From: Oscillospiraceae bacterium
GTDB taxonomy: Bacteria; Bacillota; Clostridia; Oscillospirales; Acutalibacteraceae
Length of the DNA: 64,000 bases
NCBI GenBank assembly: GCA_015066365.1
Contig: SVON01000001.1
Span: 175,373 to 239,372, forward strand
Direction: 5' to 3'
Shown here: positions 1 through 6,994 of the stretch, piece by piece
How the letters are laid out: each line of letters begins with the position of its first letter
Numbering within the stretch: position 1 is the stretch's first letter
The notes under the pieces: generated by a model
Database searches by the model: none
Seen by the model: the letters and a program-made list of their open reading frames with translations, nothing else
Told to the model about the DNA's origin: nothing
Position numbers and translations under genes: made by a program

Positions 1-70
1 TGCATCGGTTGGCCACTTTAGCCAAAATACCCACAGCATCTTTACCTACGACCGTAATGACTGCACGCAT
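1..70 (-). CDS. ACT-domain protein (5' end only)
   Basis: The first 23 codons of a minus-strand gene that leaves the window on the left. It begins MRAVITVVGKDAVGILAKVA, the typical opening of the small (about 90 aa) stand-alone ACT-domain proteins of Firmicutes, usually annotated as UPF0237. ACT domains bind amino acids or other small ligands; the ligand here is unknown. The start is supported by a GGAGG-type ribosome-binding site 7-12 bases upstream. Only the N-terminal beta strand is visible, so family assignment rests on 23 residues. Confidence 0.7.
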   Translation of the reverse strand, partial: MRAVITVVGKDAVGILAKVANRC

Positions 71-105
71 AGTTACAGCCTCCTTGCTTGTTATATTTTT
101 ATCAC

Positions 106-133
106 ATTATAGCACACAACACCCTTTAAGTAA
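106..133 (-). promoter_or_regulatory. Promoter for the ACT-domain gene
   Basis: On the minus strand a TATAAT box (106-111) lies 16 bases downstream of TTACTT (128-133), about 35 bases before the ACT gene start. The -10 is perfect and the -35 is moderate. Inferred from sequence only. Confidence 0.5.
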
Positions 134-224
134 AGCGAAAATGACTCTTTGTGAATAAAAGTTTTGTTTCGGAACATACTGTCAGTGTTCCCGTAAAAAG
201 ATGGACGGAAAGGAGAGAACCGTT

Positions 225-425
225 ATGTTTAACAAACTGGCTTTGCTTATCACCATCATTGGTGCGCTGAACTGGGGCAGCATTGGTCTGTTTCAGTTTG
301 ATCTGGTAGCCTGGATCTGCGGCGGCGCCGGTACCCTATTTGCCCGCATCATCTATACGGTGGTGGCTCTGGCAGGTATTTGGTGTATCGGCCTGTTATT
401 CCGGTCTGACGCTCACGCGGACTGA
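225..425 (+). CDS. DUF378 membrane protein
   Basis: A 66-residue protein with two hydrophobic segments (about residues 4-22 and 38-60) and the GALNWGSIGLF signature of the DUF378 (YuzA-like) family, small membrane proteins of unknown function common in Firmicutes. The start at 225 is preferred over the in-frame ATG at 201 because AAAGGAGA lies directly upstream of it and because the family begins at the first hydrophobic helix. It is a single-gene unit closed by a hairpin terminator. Confidence 0.8.
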   Translation: MFNKLALLITIIGALNWGSIGLFQFDLVAWICGGAGTLFARIIYTVVALAGIWCIGLLFRSDAHAD

Positions 426-440
426 AACACATAAAAAAAA

Positions 441-472
441 CGGCAACCGAAATCCGGTTGCCGTTTTTCTTT
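441..472. terminator. Bidirectional terminator between DUF378 gene and ackA
   Basis: A 9-bp stem, CGGCAACCG/CGGTTGCCG, with a 5-base loop, flanked by A-rich and T-rich runs. It can serve both converging genes. Confidence 0.85.
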
Positions 473-477
473 TGTTA

Positions 478-1668
478 TTACTGAGCCAGAGCCAGCGTGT
501 CCCGTGCAATCACCAACTCTTCATTGGTGGGGATGATATAGGCAGGAATCGCAGAATCCTCCGTGGTGATCCGACGCTCCACGCCACGGCAGTTATTGGC
601 CTCAGGATCAAACTTCATACCCAGATAGCTCAACGCATTGACGATCTCCTCGCGGATAAGGGGCTGATTCTCACCGATACCGGCGGTGAACACCAGGGCA
701 TCCAAACCGCCCAGGGCCGCCACGTAACCGCCTACGATCTTGGTGATCTGGTAGGTACGCATATCCCAAGCCAGCTTAGCGCGCTCGTTGCCCTCTTCAA
801 TGGCCTTCTCAATATCGCGGTCGTCGCTAGACACACCGGAAATGCCCAAAGTGCCGGACTTCTTATTCATCAAGTCGTCCATCTGCTTGGGGGTCAAGCC
901 CTCTTTGTCCATAATATAGGTCACGGCAGAGGGATCAAAGCCACCGGTACGGGTGCCCATCATAAAGCCGTCCAACGGAGTCAGGCCCATGGAAGTATCC
1001 AAAATCTTACCATCCTTAATGGCGGAGATAGAGGAACCACTGCCTAAATGGCAGGTGATGATGCGGGTGCCCTCCACCTTGCCCAGCAGCTCGCAGCAAC
1101 GGGCACTGACAAAGCGGTGAGAGGTGCCGTGAGCACCGTAACGGCGCACACCGTACTTCTCATAATACTCGTAAGGCAGAGCAAACATAAACACCTTGGG
1201 CTCCATAGTCTGATGGAAAGCGGTATCAAACACGACCACCTGAGTGATCTCCTCGCCAAAGGTCTCAGTGGCGGCGTTGATACCGGCCAAAGCGCCCATA
1301 TTGTGCAGAGGAGCCAGCGCGGCCAACTCTTCAATATCCTTTTTCACCTTTTCGGTAACCACAACGGAGCGGTCAAAACGGTCGCCACCCTGCACCACAC
1401 GATGGCCGATCGCGCCCACCTCGGACAGGTCGTTGATGACCTTGCCTTCACCCTCGGTGAGAGCCTTTTTCACCTGAGCAAACGCCTCGGTCTGATTCTT
1501 CATCACGGGATAGGTGGTCCAGGCGTTGCCGTTGGCCTTATGGGTGAAGATACCATCCTCCAGACCAATACGCTCGCAGATACCCTTAGCCAGAACAATC
1601 TCGCCTTCCATATCAATCAGCTGATACTTTAGGGAGGAACTTCCGGCGTTGATCACCAAAATTTTCAT
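478..1668 (-). CDS. ackA: Acetate kinase
   Basis: Interconverts acetyl phosphate + ADP and acetate + ATP, the ATP-yielding last step of acetate fermentation. The 396-residue protein has the usual family length and carries the phosphate-binding opening VINAGSSSLKYQ (residues 5-16) with Asn7, GHRVVQGG with Arg90 (equivalent to the substrate-binding Arg91 of the Methanosarcina enzyme), and the HGTSHRF and GGLDALVFTAGIGEN segments of the ASKHA fold. The start at 1668 (MKILVINAG) follows GAGGAG; an upstream in-frame Met would add six residues not seen in the family. No pta gene is adjacent. It is divergent from tmcAL, which consumes acetate. Confidence 0.97.
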   Translation of the reverse strand: MKILVINAGSSSLKYQLIDMEGEIVLAKGICERIGLEDGIFTHKANGNAWTTYPVMKNQTEAFAQVKKALTEGEGKVINDLSEVGAIGHRVVQGGDRFDRSVVVTEKVKKDIEELAALAPLHNMGALAGINAATETFGEEITQVVVFDTAFHQTMEPKVFMFALPYEYYEKYGVRRYGAHGTSHRFVSARCCELLGKVEGTRIITCHLGSGSSISAIKDGKILDTSMGLTPLDGFMMGTRTGGFDPSAVTYIMDKEGLTPKQMDDLMNKKSGTLGISGVSSDDRDIEKAIEEGNERAKLAWDMRTYQITKIVGGYVAALGGLDALVFTAGIGENQPLIREEIVNALSYLGMKFDPEANNCRGVERRITTEDSAIPAYIIPTNEELVIARDTLALAQ

Positions 1669-1691
1669 AATTTTCCATCTCCTCATTGATT

Positions 1692-1719
1692 TTGTTAAAT
1701 AAATATCGTATTATATAAT
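1692..1719 (+). promoter_or_regulatory. Promoter for tmcAL
   Basis: TTGTTA (1692-1697), 16-base spacer, TATAAT (1714-1719). The AT-rich 100-bp divergent region also holds a minus-strand TATAAT (1710-1715) that overlaps this box and could start ackA, although no good -35 is visible for it. Confidence 0.5.
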
Positions 1720-1771
1720 AACCGATATTGAAAAAAATTTCAACACTTATTTCCAGAAAGGAGGCCTCTTT

Positions 1772-2974
1772 TTGCGAATTGCCGGTATTATTGCGGAATA
1801 CGACCCGTTTCACAAAGGACACGCCGCCCATATTACCGCCACCAGAGCCAAAGACGGCGGCAACGCCACCCACATAGTGGCGGTCATTAGTGGCAACTTT
1901 ACTCAGCGGGGAGAACCGGCTCTGCTGAGTAAATTCACCCGTGCCGAGATGGCATTAGCTGCCGGTGCCGACCTAGTTCTGGAACTACCTCTACCCTGGG
2001 CGATGGCCCCGGCGGAACAATTCGCCGCCGGTGGCGTAGCGGTGCTTAATGGTCTGGGTTGCGTAGATCTGATTTCCTTTGGTAGCGAATGCGGCAACGT
2101 AGCAACGTTGCAAACGCTGGCAGCGTTGTCCGATACTCCCGCCTATCAAATAACCTTGCAAAACATGTTGGCTTCCGGTCTCCCCTACGCCGCCGCTAGC
2201 CAAGCTGCCGCCACAGAACTGGTTGGCGAAACAACAGCCGCGGCGCTTTCCTCCCCCAATAACACGCTGGGGATTGAATATCTCCGCGCCGCCACACGTC
2301 AAGAGGCTAATTTCGAGGTTTTTACCCTGTTAAGGCATGGCGCTTTACATAACGAGAACGCCCCAAATCAAGGGATTTCTTCCGCCTCGTTTATTCGCAA
2401 CCTGGTATCAAGCGGATACTTGGAAGAGGCCATCACCTATATGCCGGAACCCACCGGAGCACTGCTAAAACAGGCTGTCCAAAGTGGCACGGCTCCGGCA
2501 AACAAGCAACAATTAGAGGCGATGGTCCCCGCTATGCTGAGACGGATGAAGGAAGTGGATTTTTCCGCACTCCCCTGGTTATCCGAGGGCTTGGAGAATC
2601 GGCTATACCACCTTTCCCGTACCACGGCTGACTATCAAACGTTATTGGAACAGCTAAAGACCCGCCGGTATCCTATGGCGCGGCTTCGTAGAGTCGTCTG
2701 GTCCGCCGTATTGGGACTCACCGCAGACGACACCATTGGTCTGCCACCCTATATCCGCGTGTTGGGTATGAATGCGCGCGGGTGTGAGGTTTTGTCGGTG
2801 GCCAAGCCTCGTTTGCCCCTACTTACCCGTAGCGCGCAACTAGAGAATTTGGACGAACGATGCCGCCGCGTGTTCGAGTTGGAATGTACCGCCACCGACC
2901 TGCACGCCCTTATTCGACCTGTGCCGGCATCCTGCGGCACCGATTATACCCATAAATTATGTGTTAAGGAATAA
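1772..2974 (+). CDS. tmcAL: tRNA(Met) cytidine acetate ligase TmcAL
   Basis: Family knowledge (YlbM/TmcAL): uses ATP and acetate to form acetyl-adenylate and acetylates C34 of elongator tRNA-Met (ac4C), which sharpens AUG decoding. The 400-residue protein starts with the nucleotidyltransferase signature GIIAEYDPFHKGH, His14-Lys15-Gly16-His17 being the adenylate-forming HxGH-type motif, and has the helical C-terminal tRNA-binding half of normal length. The TTG start (1772) is supported by AAAGGAGG (1757-1764) at ideal spacing. The gene is divergent from acetate kinase, so its substrate is the product of its neighbour. Confidence 0.92.
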   Translation: MRIAGIIAEYDPFHKGHAAHITATRAKDGGNATHIVAVISGNFTQRGEPALLSKFTRAEMALAAGADLVLELPLPWAMAPAEQFAAGGVAVLNGLGCVDLISFGSECGNVATLQTLAALSDTPAYQITLQNMLASGLPYAAASQAAATELVGETTAAALSSPNNTLGIEYLRAATRQEANFEVFTLLRHGALHNENAPNQGISSASFIRNLVSSGYLEEAITYMPEPTGALLKQAVQSGTAPANKQQLEAMVPAMLRRMKEVDFSALPWLSEGLENRLYHLSRTTADYQTLLEQLKTRRYPMARLRRVVWSAVLGLTADDTIGLPPYIRVLGMNARGCEVLSVAKPRLPLLTRSAQLENLDERCRRVFELECTATDLHALIRPVPASCGTDYTHKLCVKE

Positions 2975-2980
2975 GAAAAA

Positions 2981-3011
2981 CGCCTGACCCGGAATGGGTC
3001 AGGCGTTTTTT
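2981..3011. terminator. Terminator between tmcAL and rpsR
   Basis: A 10-bp stem CGCCTGACCC/GGGTCAGGCG followed by TTTTTT on the plus strand and by AAAAA on the other side, so it works for both convergent genes. Confidence 0.9.
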
Positions 3012-3022
3012 GTTCCCAAAGA

Positions 3023-3280
3023 TTAGTCGGTGACGAAGGGCACCAGAGCAACCTGACGGGCACGCTTGATAGCGGTGGTCAGACCGCGCTGATGACGGGC
3101 ACAGGTGCCGGTCACGCGGCGGGGCAGGATCTTCGCACGCTCAGACATGCAGCGGCGCAGACGAGCCACGTCCTTGTAATCAATGTAGTCGATCTTATCG
3201 ACACAGAACTGGCACACCTTACGGTGGCCCTTACGACCACCGCGCATGGGGCGCTCGGGTCTCTCGGTTCTTTCTGCCAT
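3023..3280 (-). CDS. rpsR: 30S ribosomal protein S18
   Basis: S18 joins S6 on the platform of the 30S subunit. The 85-residue protein shows the conserved core DYKDVARL and the C-terminal [15 protein letters not shown] block. It has four cysteines, Cys23-x2-Cys26, Cys44 and Cys60, the pattern of the zinc-binding (C+) S18 paralogues; many Firmicutes carry a Cys-less version. The start at MAERTERP is chosen over the Met seven codons upstream because the AAAGGAGG-type site lies just before it. Last gene of the rpsF-ssb-rpsR operon. Confidence 0.95.
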   Translation of the reverse strand: MAERTERPERPMRGGRKGHRKVCQFCVDKIDYIDYKDVARLRRCMSERAKILPRRVTGTCARHQRGLTTAIKRARQVALVPFVTD

Positions 3281-3321
3281 AACAAAAGGCCTCCTTTTCA
3301 CAATGTTCAGCTGTTCTCAGA

Positions 3322-3768
3322 TCAGAAGGGCAGATCCTCATCGGTAAGAATCTCCTCAAAGTCGCCAGAATTGGCGGTGGAGAAGGCGGGTCTCGCCTCA
3401 CTCACAGGGGGGATCTGGGAATCGTAGCTGGGAGCGCCGCCGGCGTTGCCGCCTTTGGACTCACAGAAGAATGCGTTGTCGACCACGACCTCGTAGACAG
3501 TACGCTGACTGCCATCGTTAGCCGTGTAAGTGCGGGACTGCAGGCTACCCTGCAGCGCGATGCGCTGTCCCTTGTGGAAGTAACGGGAGATGAACTCGGC
3601 GGTGTTGCGCCAAGCCACACAGGGGATGAAGTCCGCCTGACGCTCCTGATCTTTGGAGCGATAAGCACGGTCTACAGCCACCCGGAAGCTGGTGACGGAA
3701 ACGCCGGTCTGTGTGGTCTTCAGCTCGGGGTCACCGGTGAGACGACCCATCAAACAGATAGAATTCAC
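3322..3768 (-). CDS. ssb: Single-stranded DNA-binding protein
   Basis: Coats single-stranded DNA in replication, repair and recombination. The 148-residue protein has an N-terminal OB fold (about residues 1-105, MNSICLMGRLTGDPELKTT) and a disordered acidic tail ending DEDLPF, the short peptide that recruits partners such as PriA and RecQ-type proteins; priA is encoded elsewhere in this window. It lies between rpsF and rpsR with short gaps, the standard Firmicutes arrangement. Confidence 0.95.
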   Translation of the reverse strand: MNSICLMGRLTGDPELKTTQTGVSVTSFRVAVDRAYRSKDQERQADFIPCVAWRNTAEFISRYFHKGQRIALQGSLQSRTYTANDGSQRTVYEVVVDNAFFCESKGGNAGGAPSYDSQIPPVSEARPAFSTANSGDFEEILTDEDLPF

Positions 3769-3780
3769 AGAAATACCTCC

Positions 3781-4080
3781 TTAGTTCTCTTCCTTACGGA
3801 TGACCATGGAACGCAGGACGCCATCGGTAATACCGGCGCGACGCTCCAGCTCCGCAGGGAAGTCGGGACCGCTGACGAAGTTGTACAGGACATAGTAGCC
3901 TTCGGCCTCGTCGTTGATGAGATAGGCCAGCTTACGCTTGCCCCACTCGTCGACCTCGCCCAGCTCAGCGTGCTTCTCGATCAGAGCGCTGAACTTCTCC
4001 TTCAGTGCGGTGACGCTCTCCTCACCCTGGGTCAGGGAGAAGATGAAAACGGCCTCGTAGGATGCTTTGATAGTGGGCAT
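3781..4080 (-). CDS. rpsF: 30S ribosomal protein S6
   Basis: S6 binds S18 and helix 23 of 16S rRNA. The 99-residue protein has the ferredoxin-like fold signature YEAVFIF ... EWGKRKLAYLIN ... GYYVLYNFV. The start MPTIKASYEAVFIF is chosen because a GGAGGTG site lies just upstream; a longer in-frame reading to 4143 would cross the promoter's transcript leader and is not conserved. First gene of the rpsF-ssb-rpsR operon. Confidence 0.95.
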   Translation of the reverse strand: MPTIKASYEAVFIFSLTQGEESVTALKEKFSALIEKHAELGEVDEWGKRKLAYLINDEAEGYYVLYNFVSGPDFPAELERRAGITDGVLRSMVIRKEEN

Positions 4081-4157
4081 TGATTGCACCTCCTTATGGT
4101 CTAATGGCCTCCTCTCTGGGAAGAGGCAAGGATTTGTCCACACTCGTGGACCGTAAC

Positions 4158-4186
4158 ATTATAGCAGGCAATTCTGAGATAGTCAA
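4158..4186 (-). promoter_or_regulatory. Strong promoter of the rpsF-ssb-rpsR operon
   Basis: Minus strand: TTGACT (4181-4186), 17-base spacer, TATAAT (4158-4163). The roughly 70-base leader between it and rpsF holds a perfect 6-bp hairpin (GTCCAC/GTGGAC, 4135-4150) and a second GC-rich hairpin near 4102-4122. S6:S18 autoregulatory leaders are known in other bacteria, but I could not match the known consensus here. Confidence 0.85.
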
Positions 4187-4230
4187 GAGGAAAATGATAT
4201 GTTTTTGTGATTTTTTGCTATTATTCAGCA

Positions 4231-4265
4231 AAAAAGCCCTGCACAGGAACGTATGCAGGGCTTTT
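4231..4265 (-). terminator. Terminator after the lipoprotein gene
   Basis: Stem AGCCCTGCA/TGCAGGGCT with a T-run on the minus-strand side (TTTTTTGC). It closes the lipoprotein transcript before the rpsF promoter. Confidence 0.85.
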
Positions 4266-4267
4266 AA

Positions 4268-4615
4268 TCAGTCGTTAATGGTTTTTTCGTTTTTAATAAT
4301 GTCGCCATCCGTGGTGCGCAAAACATACTCATAATGAGCGCGGCCTACGTCAAAGGATATCTCATACGCATCGCACTTTCTCTCTTCGTGGTAGATTTTT
4401 TTGCACTGATAGTTGGTCACTTTACTCTCTGTCGTTCCGGCACAGAAAAAAGCGAACTCCTTTGCCCCCTCTTCGGTCAACACGCCATCCTTAAAAGAAT
4501 AACGTGTCGCGATCGTAGTGGCAGTCTCCTCATTCGCTTCCTCCTGTGCGCCGCATCCGGTTGTCAAGCCGGACACAAGACACAGAATCATGATCCATAA
4601 ACCAATCTTTTTCAT
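4268..4615 (-). CDS. Small lipoprotein with PepSY-like tail
   Basis: A 115-residue secreted lipoprotein of unknown function. Residues 1-21 form a signal peptide with a lipobox ending in Cys (LTTGC), followed by an acidic linker and a C-terminal module containing YEISFDVGRAHYEYVLRTTDG, which resembles the PepSY-type strand-turn-strand of the neighbouring upstream gene (YEIRFNVGRTEYDVTVDGITG). The two are probably diverged paralogues. The start is set at MKKIGLW, preceded by a GGAG-like site; the longer reading adds 23 residues incompatible with a signal peptide. Three extra cysteines lie in the mature part. Confidence 0.7.
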   Translation of the reverse strand: MKKIGLWIMILCLVSGLTTGCGAQEEANEETATTIATRYSFKDGVLTEEGAKEFAFFCAGTTESKVTNYQCKKIYHEERKCDAYEISFDVGRAHYEYVLRTTDGDIIKNEKTIND

Positions 4616-4695
4616 CACCGATCTCCTATCAAAAAAGAATGTACTATCGGTATGATAGCACATTCTTTCTAAAGTATCAAGCACTAATCTTCTAA

Positions 4696-5208
4696 TCAGT
4701 CCACATCTTTTTCGTATTCTAACACCTTCCCGGTGATTCCATCAACGGTAACGTCATACTCGGTCCGACCTACATTAAAACGGATCTCATATTCCCACCG
4801 TCTGGCATCATCGTCATAATCCAGTTCGATCTCATACCGGGAAATATCCTTTTCTGCCACATGGAAGCGCTCCAGAGCAATACGCTTCGCCTCTTCCCGG
4901 CTAATACGACCGGAGGATTTGTTGGTACGGGAGGTAGTGCCACTACTGAAGGTGGGTTGCTTTGCCGTGGTCGACTTCTCCTCTGTCGTCACCGTGGTAT
5001 CAGGCTCTTCGTCCTGCTTATCATCAAGCGACGCAGGTACGGTGTGTTTGGTCTCAGGAGTTGTAGGTTCCGCGATTTGTTCAACCGCAACGCCTTCCTC
5101 TCCGCTAGCATTCTTCTGTTCAATAGTTACGGTCTCCTTTGTGGTGGAACAACCGCTTATCCAAACGACTGCGACAAGCGCCGTCAACAACAAGCACAGT
5201 TTCTTCAT
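4696..5208 (-). CDS. PepSY-domain lipoprotein
   Basis: A 170-residue lipoprotein: signal peptide with lipobox ISGC (Cys20), a long Ser/Thr/Glu-rich linker (about 25-95), then a PepSY domain (about 100-170, ISREEAKRIALERF ... YEIELDYDDDARRWEYEIRFNVG). PepSY domains are often extracellular peptidase-inhibitor-like or sensor modules; no specific role can be assigned. The gene lies downstream of a terminator that separates it from the ferritin operon and about 80 bases before its smaller paralogue. Confidence 0.8.
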   Translation of the reverse strand: MKKLCLLLTALVAVVWISGCSTTKETVTIEQKNASGEEGVAVEQIAEPTTPETKHTVPASLDDKQDEEPDTTVTTEEKSTTAKQPTFSSGTTSRTNKSSGRISREEAKRIALERFHVAEKDISRYEIELDYDDDARRWEYEIRFNVGRTEYDVTVDGITGKVLEYEKDVD

Positions 5209-5233
5209 ATATTCGCCTCCTTTACCTGGTATG

Positions 5234-5262
5234 CAAAAAGGGTGCTGACACCGTCAGCACCC
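5234..5262 (-). terminator. Terminator of the perR-rbr-ftn operon
   Basis: Perfect 10-bp stem GGGTGCTGAC/GTCAGCACCC with 3-base loop; T-run on the minus-strand side. Ends the operon below ferritin. Confidence 0.9.
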
Positions 5263-5306
5263 TTTTTGATGTCTTTTGACGGCTTAACGTCGTCTCAGTT
5301 TCTTAA

Positions 5307-5819
5307 TTATAGGGTCAAACTGGGTGCGGAATACACCCGGGTGGCCAACTCACGATCCAACAGATACAAGCTCTTGGGATCGTCGCCAAATAACTTGAAC
5401 TGGCTGACCATCTTGTCCGCGTTCTCTTCTTCCTCCAACTGCTCCTTGACGAACCAGTCCAGGAACTGCATCGTGCGAAAATCCCGCACGTCGTAGGCCG
5501 CCTCATAGATGGCGTGGATCAGAGAAGTCACATACCGCTCGTGCTTGGCTCCCGCCAAGAGAGGGGCTAAATGACCGTCAAACACCTCGCTTGGCTTGTC
5601 GATGGCCTTCAGCTCCACCGGAATGCTGTTGCTCTGCAGATACCGCAGAAACAAAAGTGCGTGGTCACGCTCTTCTTGCGCCTGGATGGTGTACCAGTTG
5701 GCAAAGCCATCTAGGTCGTTTTCTGTATAATAATTGGCTATATCCAGATACAGATATGCGCTGTAGAACTCTTTGTTGATCTGGTCGTTCAGCAGATCGA
5801 TGACTTTTTTATCCAACAT
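5307..5819 (-). CDS. ftnA: Ferritin (bacterial non-haem)
   Basis: Iron-storage protein that oxidises Fe2+ at a di-iron centre and stores it as mineral in a 24-subunit cage. The 170-residue protein keeps the ferroxidase ligands at the same numbering as E. coli FtnA: Glu17, Glu50, His53, Glu94, Gln127 and Glu130. It is the last gene of the perR-rubrerythrin-ferritin operon, 28 bases after the rubrerythrin stop. Co-transcription with a PerR-type repressor fits the usual link between iron sequestration and peroxide defence. Confidence 0.95.
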   Translation of the reverse strand: MLDKKVIDLLNDQINKEFYSAYLYLDIANYYTENDLDGFANWYTIQAQEERDHALLFLRYLQSNSIPVELKAIDKPSEVFDGHLAPLLAGAKHERYVTSLIHAIYEAAYDVRDFRTMQFLDWFVKEQLEEEENADKMVSQFKLFGDDPKSLYLLDRELATRVYSAPSLTL

Positions 5820-5847
5820 AGTTCCATCCTCCCCAATAGAGTTCTAA

Positions 5848-6390
5848 TTAACCGAAATACCGCTTCAGCAGGCCCTCGAAAGCCTTGCCGTGGCGGGCTT
5901 CGTCGCGGGCCATCTCGTGGACCGTGTCGTGGATGGCATCCAGACCCAGTTCCTTTGCCTTCTTCGCCAACTCAAACTTGCCTTCGGTGGCACCATTCTC
6001 AGCATCCACCCGCATCTCCAGGTTCTTCTTGGTGCTGTCGGTCAGCACCTCGCCCAGCAGCTCGGCAAACTTAGCCGCATGCTCTGCCTCTTCATAAGCA
6101 GCCTTTTCCCAGTACAGACCGATCTCAGGATAGCCCTCACGGTGGGCTACACGAGCCATCGCCAGATACATACCTACCTCAGAGCACTCGCCGGCAAAGT
6201 TGGAGCGCAGACCCTCGATAATCTCCGGGTCAACGCCCTGAGCCACACCGACAACGTGCTCAGCCGCCCAGGTCTTGGGACCGGACTGCTCTTTGAACTT
6301 ATCCGCGGTCACACCGCAAACAGGGCACAGATGAGGAGCCTCATCACCATTGTGGACATAACCGCAGACAGAACAGACAAACTTTTTCAT
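5848..6390 (-). CDS. rbr: Rubrerythrin with N-terminal rubredoxin (reverse type)
   Basis: An NADH-linked peroxidase of anaerobes that reduces H2O2. The 180-residue protein has the domains in 'reverse' order: rubredoxin FeS4 site first (Cys6, Cys9, Cys22, Cys25), then a four-helix di-iron rubrerythrin domain with EXXH motifs ([20 protein letters not shown]). This order matches the H2O2-inducible reverse rubrerythrins described in Clostridium acetobutylicum. It sits 30 bases below perR and 28 bases above ferritin, so the three form one stress operon. Confidence 0.93.
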   Translation of the reverse strand: MKKFVCSVCGYVHNGDEAPHLCPVCGVTADKFKEQSGPKTWAAEHVVGVAQGVDPEIIEGLRSNFAGECSEVGMYLAMARVAHREGYPEIGLYWEKAAYEEAEHAAKFAELLGEVLTDSTKKNLEMRVDAENGATEGKFELAKKAKELGLDAIHDTVHEMARDEARHGKAFEGLLKRYFG

Positions 6391-6420
6391 AACTGATAAC
6401 CTCCAAAAATTTTGTTTGAT

Positions 6421-6828
6421 TTATTTACTTGCAATTGGGACACTTGCCGCTGAAGTAGATCCCCTTCCCTTCCGCTGGAAGCCTACGGGAATCAGCTGAC
6501 TCACCAACCTCTCATCCAGCGAAAAATCGGCGATGCCGCCGCAATAGCGGCAGTGGAAGTGGCCGTGGAGCGCGGTATCGGCATCGTAGTGCCGCTCACC
6601 GGTATCCATCGCCAGTTCCAGCACCAGCCCTGCCTCCACCAAAGCGTGTAATGAATTATACACCGTGGTTTTTGAGAAGGTTGGATGCTTTTTCACCAGC
6701 GCCTCATACACCGTGTCCGCCGAAGGGTGGGTCCGATGCCGATACAAATAATCGTAAACCGCCAAGCGCTGGGTGGTGGGACGTATCCCCTGCTCGCACA
6801 ACAACTCAGCCATCTGTTTTTGTGTCAT
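6421..6828 (-). pseudogene. perR: PerR-type peroxide repressor with C-terminal frameshift
   Basis: A Fur-superfamily repressor. Residues 1-80 are the winged helix. The regulatory-site ligands of PerR (His37, Asp85, His91, His93, Asp104 in Bacillus) are present (in the numbering from the first of two adjacent start codons: His35, Asp83, His89, His91, Asp102), as is the first structural zinc pair CRYC. After GFQ (codon 119) the frame leaves the family: the DNA encodes RKGRGSTSAAS, whereas adding one base near 6472-6475 restores EGKGIYFSGKCPNCK and a stop at 6425-6427, including the second zinc pair CPNC. Either the gene lost one base or the assembly has an error. As read, the product lacks half of its zinc site and is probably unstable. 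Confidence 0.85.
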
Positions 6829-6855
6829 CATCGTTCCTCCCTTCAGAATTTTGTT

Positions 6856-6872
6856 TTTGTAATCATTCGTTG
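6856..6872. promoter_or_regulatory. Degenerate PerR-like half-site
   Basis: TTTGTAAT-C-ATTCGTTG: the left arm is identical to the perfect site at 6940-6956, the right arm is degenerate. It lies in the perR untranslated leader next to the 6870-6892 palindrome and may be a secondary contact. Confidence 0.45.
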
Positions 6873-6892
6873 TTTGTAACGATTACAAACAA
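6870..6892. promoter_or_regulatory. PerR-type operator at the perR transcription start
   Basis: A perfect inverted repeat with 10-base arms (TTGTTTGTAA / TTACAAACAA) around a 3-base centre; its core TTGTAAC-G-ATTACAA matches the 7-1-7 Fur/PerR box with one mismatch. It begins right at the -10 box, where binding would block initiation, as expected for autoregulation. Confidence 0.8.
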
Positions 6893-6921
6893 ATAATACA
6901 CGATGATTTTCGATTTGTCAA
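6893..6921 (-). promoter_or_regulatory. Promoter of the perR-rbr-ftn operon
   Basis: Minus strand TTGACA (6916-6921), 17-base spacer, TATTAT (6893-6898). Flanked on both sides by PerR-type palindromes. Confidence 0.85.
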
Positions 6922-6939
6922 TAGGTTTTTTGAAAAAAG

Positions 6940-6956
6940 TTTGTAATCATTACAAA
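6940..6956. promoter_or_regulatory. Upstream PerR-type operator
   Basis: Perfect 8-1-8 palindrome TTTGTAAT-C-ATTACAAA, about 20 bases upstream of the -35 box. It overlaps the T-run of the pfk terminator. With the site at 6870-6892 it could allow looping or cooperative binding. Confidence 0.8.
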
Positions 6957-6990
6957 AAAGATCGCACCACCCAACACAGGCGGTGCGGTC
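6955..6990 (-). terminator. Terminator of the mgtE-pfk operon
   Basis: Stem GACCGCACCGCC/GGGTGGTGCGATC (one mismatch) followed by TTTTTTG on the minus strand. Confidence 0.8.
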
Positions 6991-6994
6991 TTTG

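Noticed and set aside
340..1632. Long plus-strand open frames opposite ackA (235 and 194 codons)
   Set aside because: Antisense shadows of a clear acetate kinase gene; no ribosome-binding site and low-complexity composition.
1730..1746. Inverted repeat TTGAAA/TTTCAA between ackA and tmcAL as an operator
   Set aside because: It is a low-complexity A/T repeat with 6-base arms, easily expected by chance in this AT-rich spacer.
4081..4150. S6:S18 autoregulatory RNA motif in the rpsF leader
   Set aside because: Hairpins exist but I could not align them to the known consensus, so only the promoter and hairpins are reported.
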